Below, one piece after another: positions 6,589-8,917 of a stretch of DNA of 8,917 bases; position 1 is the first letter of the stretch; every line of letters starts with the position of its first letter. The notes under the pieces are model-generated. The model worked only from the letters and a program-made list of their open reading frames with translations, was not told the DNA's origin and made no database searches. The position numbers and the translations under genes are program-made. The DNA is from Clostridia bacterium (GTDB lineage: Bacteria > Bacillota_A > Clostridia > Christensenellales > Borkfalkiaceae): contig RYWC01000021.1 of the NCBI GenBank assembly GCA_003979335.1, positions 1 through 8,917 of the forward strand, read 5' to 3'.

Positions 6589-8916
6589 ATGATTAAAAAA
6601 TTAAGGTTGTTTGCGGTTGCCGCGCTCGCGGTTATGGCGGCGGTTTTTGCTGTTGTCGGTCTTGCCGCGTGCGGAGGTATAGGCGCAAAGCTTGAAAGCT
6701 TAAGCGTTGAAAATGCAAAAATAAATTTTAAAATAGGCGACGAGTTCGAGTACGGCGACGAATTTAAAGTCTATGCTTTATACGATAACGGAACAAAAGA
6801 AGACGTTACGGATAAAGCTAACATTACAAAAGAAGCAGGCTTTGATATGAATACCGCCGGCGATTATCAGCTTACCGTAAGCTACGGCGGCAAAAAGGAA
6901 GTTTATACTATCTACGTCAGCGACTTCGAGCCCGTTCTGAAAAAGATAGAACTTGACACCTCTGCCGTAAAAACCTTGTATAAACTCGGCGAAGAGATTT
7001 CTTTCGACGGAATCAAAATAACCGCATTTTACGAAAACGCGCAGGGCAAGCTTATACCCAACCTGTTTACAAGCGTTAAATCTTTTAAGGTCGAAGTTGC
7101 GGACGCAGATGGCAATCTGCTTGACGGCGACGTGTTTACTGCGCTGGGAAGATTTACCGTAACGGTTTCGTCCGGCCCCGTCAAAGCTTCATACGAAGCA
7201 ACGGTAGACGGAGTTAATATTTCCGACGTTCAGGGCGCGATTGCCGTGGGTACCGCTTTCAGAAACGAGGTCGTTTCGGGCGTTCAGCACGTTAAATTTG
7301 CAAGACCGCGTTCCGCGATTTATTTGGACCAGAACCATTACGAGTATGAGTTCGGCAACAATTATACGCACTTAAAAGAAACCTTGGATAGCCCTAAAAA
7401 GGATTGGCATTACAGTATAAACGACGGTGAAGTATTCTGCGTTGAATTACAGGACGGCGAAATGGTGGGCAACGGCGCGTTGCAGGCGGCTATGATGTAC
7501 GGCGCTCCGCTCAATCTCTGGTATTATCAGAAAACGGAATACGGCATCGAGAACGCGTTAAACGATATTTACAAGCACGCGCTCGAATGCACTAATAAAG
7601 ATTTGAAAGAAACGGCAAACCCCGAAAACAGGGAGTACTCTTTCTCGTTCTCGGGTCTTGTGCTCAGGTCCAACAGCTACGACTATTACGAAACTTCCGT
7701 TTCGTTCACTCTTGGCGAAGATTACAATATAGCGCACGCCGAATATACCCAGTCTTATTGGGAGAACAATATGACGGGTCCTTCGTCAGTGCCGAATTTC
7801 GAGACGGACGAAAACGGTTTTACTAAACCCGTAAAACCTGCTGCCGGAAATACCGTAAGTTACACTAACTCTATAAAGGTTACGGTTGACCAGACCGCAG
7901 GAGAGAGAACGCTGACCAACCCTTACGAGAACGTATTTACAGTTACCTCTTTCGATTTTATTTATAACGGCCAGCCTCTCGGGGATGACGGAATAGTCGA
8001 AACCGACCTTGCAGACGGCAAAATAACCGTTCTTATGCAGAACGTAATGCCCGAAACGGCAAGCTTCAAGCAGTGCCCCCTTTATGTAAAGATAGACGGC
8101 AGTTTTAAAGATTTCGAGAATAGCAGCGTCGCTCTTCTCAGCAACGACGACGCGGCGATTGTTTTCAACAGCAATAAAGATTTATTTATAACTCCACGCC
8201 GCGGCTCTAAATTTACGCTTCTTTTTAAATCTGGCAAGGTGCAGAAAAAAATAACTTTCGATATTACGGGCGAAGCTCCCGAAAGCATTACGGCGACAAT
8301 CCGCAACGATTCAAGCGGACTGTTTATAAACGGCAACAGCAAGACGTTGGCGCTCGGCGGTTCTGTGCATTTCAAAGGCGCGGTGCCTGCATATAAAAAC
8401 GATAAGCAGAAAGCGGAAATTACCTCTGCAAACGCAGCAGGCGCAACGGTGGAGGAAGTTATCGTAAACGGTGTAAAGTGCTTTAAATTTTCGTCCTCGG
8501 TTGCGGGAACGTATACCGTAAAGGTTACATCGCTTGCCTCGGACAGCATTTTCTGCAACTTCACTTTCACCGTGAACGAAACCCCCGATTACACGTCGAT
8601 TCTTTCGGGCAGTTATGCGGCGCAGGACGCAATGAGTAATTACCTTCTTGTGTTTAATCCCGACGGCTCGGGCGACGGGTTGAAAGGTACCGTTACGGTT
8701 ACCCAAACGCCTTTAAAAGACGACGGCACGCCGGATGCCGCAAACGCTAAAACCCAAACGCTTTCTTATACGGTCGACCTCAACGCAAACGATATAAAGT
8801 TGACCCATGTTTCGGGAACGGAACTCGGTATACTTTTGGAAGTGCGCGCGGACGGAACTTTCGTCCTGCTCAATTTCCTTGACCAGGCTTGTACGCTTAC
8901 AAGGGTAAGTTCTTAA
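6589..8916 (+). CDS. Multi-domain lipoprotein with Big_3-like Ig domains
   Basis: The 775-residue product is complete, ending one base before the window edge. It has a lipoprotein signal peptide: MIKKLR, a hydrophobic core at about 7-24, and the lipobox LAAC with Cys28. Two tandem bacterial Ig-like domains of Big_3 type follow. The first is at about 36-110, with FKIGDEF, a YALYDNG strand, and AGDYQLTVSYGG. The second is at about 117-207, with YKLGEEISFDGIKITAFY and LGRFTVTVSSG. Residues about 212-450 form an unrecognised mixed alpha/beta region with aromatic strands and one helix near NALNDIYKHALE; a LolA- or lipoprotein-carrier-like fold is possible but unproven. Residues about 450-662 are beta-rich, probably two more Ig-like modules. 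Residues about 668-772 are a separate small beta domain starting SGSYAAQDAMSNYLLVFNPDG. No enzymatic motif or sortase signal is seen. It probably works as a surface binding or adhesion protein. It follows the first lipoprotein gene by 39 bases in the same direction, so co-transcription is likely but the hairpin may change its level. Confidence 0.8.
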   Translation: MIKKLRLFAVAALAVMAAVFAVVGLAACGGIGAKLESLSVENAKINFKIGDEFEYGDEFKVYALYDNGTKEDVTDKANITKEAGFDMNTAGDYQLTVSYGGKKEVYTIYVSDFEPVLKKIELDTSAVKTLYKLGEEISFDGIKITAFYENAQGKLIPNLFTSVKSFKVEVADADGNLLDGDVFTALGRFTVTVSSGPVKASYEATVDGVNISDVQGAIAVGTAFRNEVVSGVQHVKFARPRSAIYLDQNHYEYEFGNNYTHLKETLDSPKKDWHYSINDGEVFCVELQDGEMVGNGALQAAMMYGAPLNLWYYQKTEYGIENALNDIYKHALECTNKDLKETANPENREYSFSFSGLVLRSNSYDYYETSVSFTLGEDYNIAHAEYTQSYWENNMTGPSSVPNFETDENGFTKPVKPAAGNTVSYTNSIKVTVDQTAGERTLTNPYENVFTVTSFDFIYNGQPLGDDGIVETDLADGKITVLMQNVMPETASFKQCPLYVKIDGSFKDFENSSVALLSNDDAAIVFNSNKDLFITPRRGSKFTLLFKSGKVQKKITFDITGEAPESITATIRNDSSGLFINGNSKTLALGGSVHFKGAVPAYKNDKQKAEITSANAAGATVEEVIVNGVKCFKFSSSVAGTYTVKVTSLASDSIFCNFTFTVNETPDYTSILSGSYAAQDAMSNYLLVFNPDGSGDGLKGTVTVTQTPLKDDGTPDAANAKTQTLSYTVDLNANDIKLTHVSGTELGILLEVRADGTFVLLNFLDQACTLTRVSS

Positions 8917-8917
8917 T

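Noticed and set aside
8686..8703. Bulged hairpin GGTACCG...CGGTTACC near the end of the last gene
   Set aside because: It is well inside the coding sequence, encodes alternating Thr/Val of a beta strand, and is imperfect; codon repetition explains it.
8082..8706. Overlapping - strand open frames of 162 and 131 codons
   Set aside because: Both are inside the Ig-domain lipoprotein gene, overlap each other, and show no recognisable protein pattern; they reflect rare use of certain codons on the + strand.
8701..8761. 10-base direct repeat ACCCAAACGC at 8701-8710 and 8752-8761
   Set aside because: It encodes Thr-Gln-Thr twice in the same frame, is too short, and has no mobile-element context.

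Overview
The window is a compact, single-strand (+) gene cluster in which almost every base is coding. It holds a 5'-truncated DUF58 gene, a BatA-like von Willebrand factor A (VWA) membrane protein, a large membrane protein with two VWA domains, and two predicted surface lipoproteins. The only real gap between genes is 39 bases (6550-6588), and it contains a perfect hairpin. Moderate GC, strong purine-rich ribosome binding sites, lipobox signal peptides, Big_3-like Ig domains, a Pro-Asp spacer behind a lipid anchor and no outer-membrane features all suggest a Gram-positive-type Clostridia/Firmicutes bacterium, perhaps an uncultured gut lineage. The phylum is an inference from style; no marker gene is present.

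Layout: positions 2-520 are the C-terminal part of a DUF58 protein. Positions 517-2427 are a 636-residue VWA protein with the BatA-type N-terminal membrane region. Positions 2405-5104 are an 899-residue membrane protein with two VWA domains, each with a complete metal-site (MIDAS) pattern. The second VWA domain appears to be inserted in a glutamine-amidotransferase-like fold. Positions 5101-6549 are a 482-residue lipoprotein with a period-3 proline spacer. Positions 6589-8916 are a 775-residue lipoprotein that opens with two Big_3-like Ig domains. The first four genes are joined by overlaps of 4, 23 and 4 bases, which implies one transcript and coupled translation.

Function: DUF58 plus BatA-like VWA proteins are the usual partners of a MoxR-family AAA+ ATPase, which would be expected just upstream, outside the window. 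In such systems the ATPase and the VWA proteins are thought to act as a membrane-associated, chaperone-like or metal-dependent assembly machine, but the client is generally unknown. Here the two lipoproteins lie directly behind the machine, the first translationally coupled to it. The simplest hypothesis is that they are its extracytoplasmic partners or clients. That link rests on gene order only.
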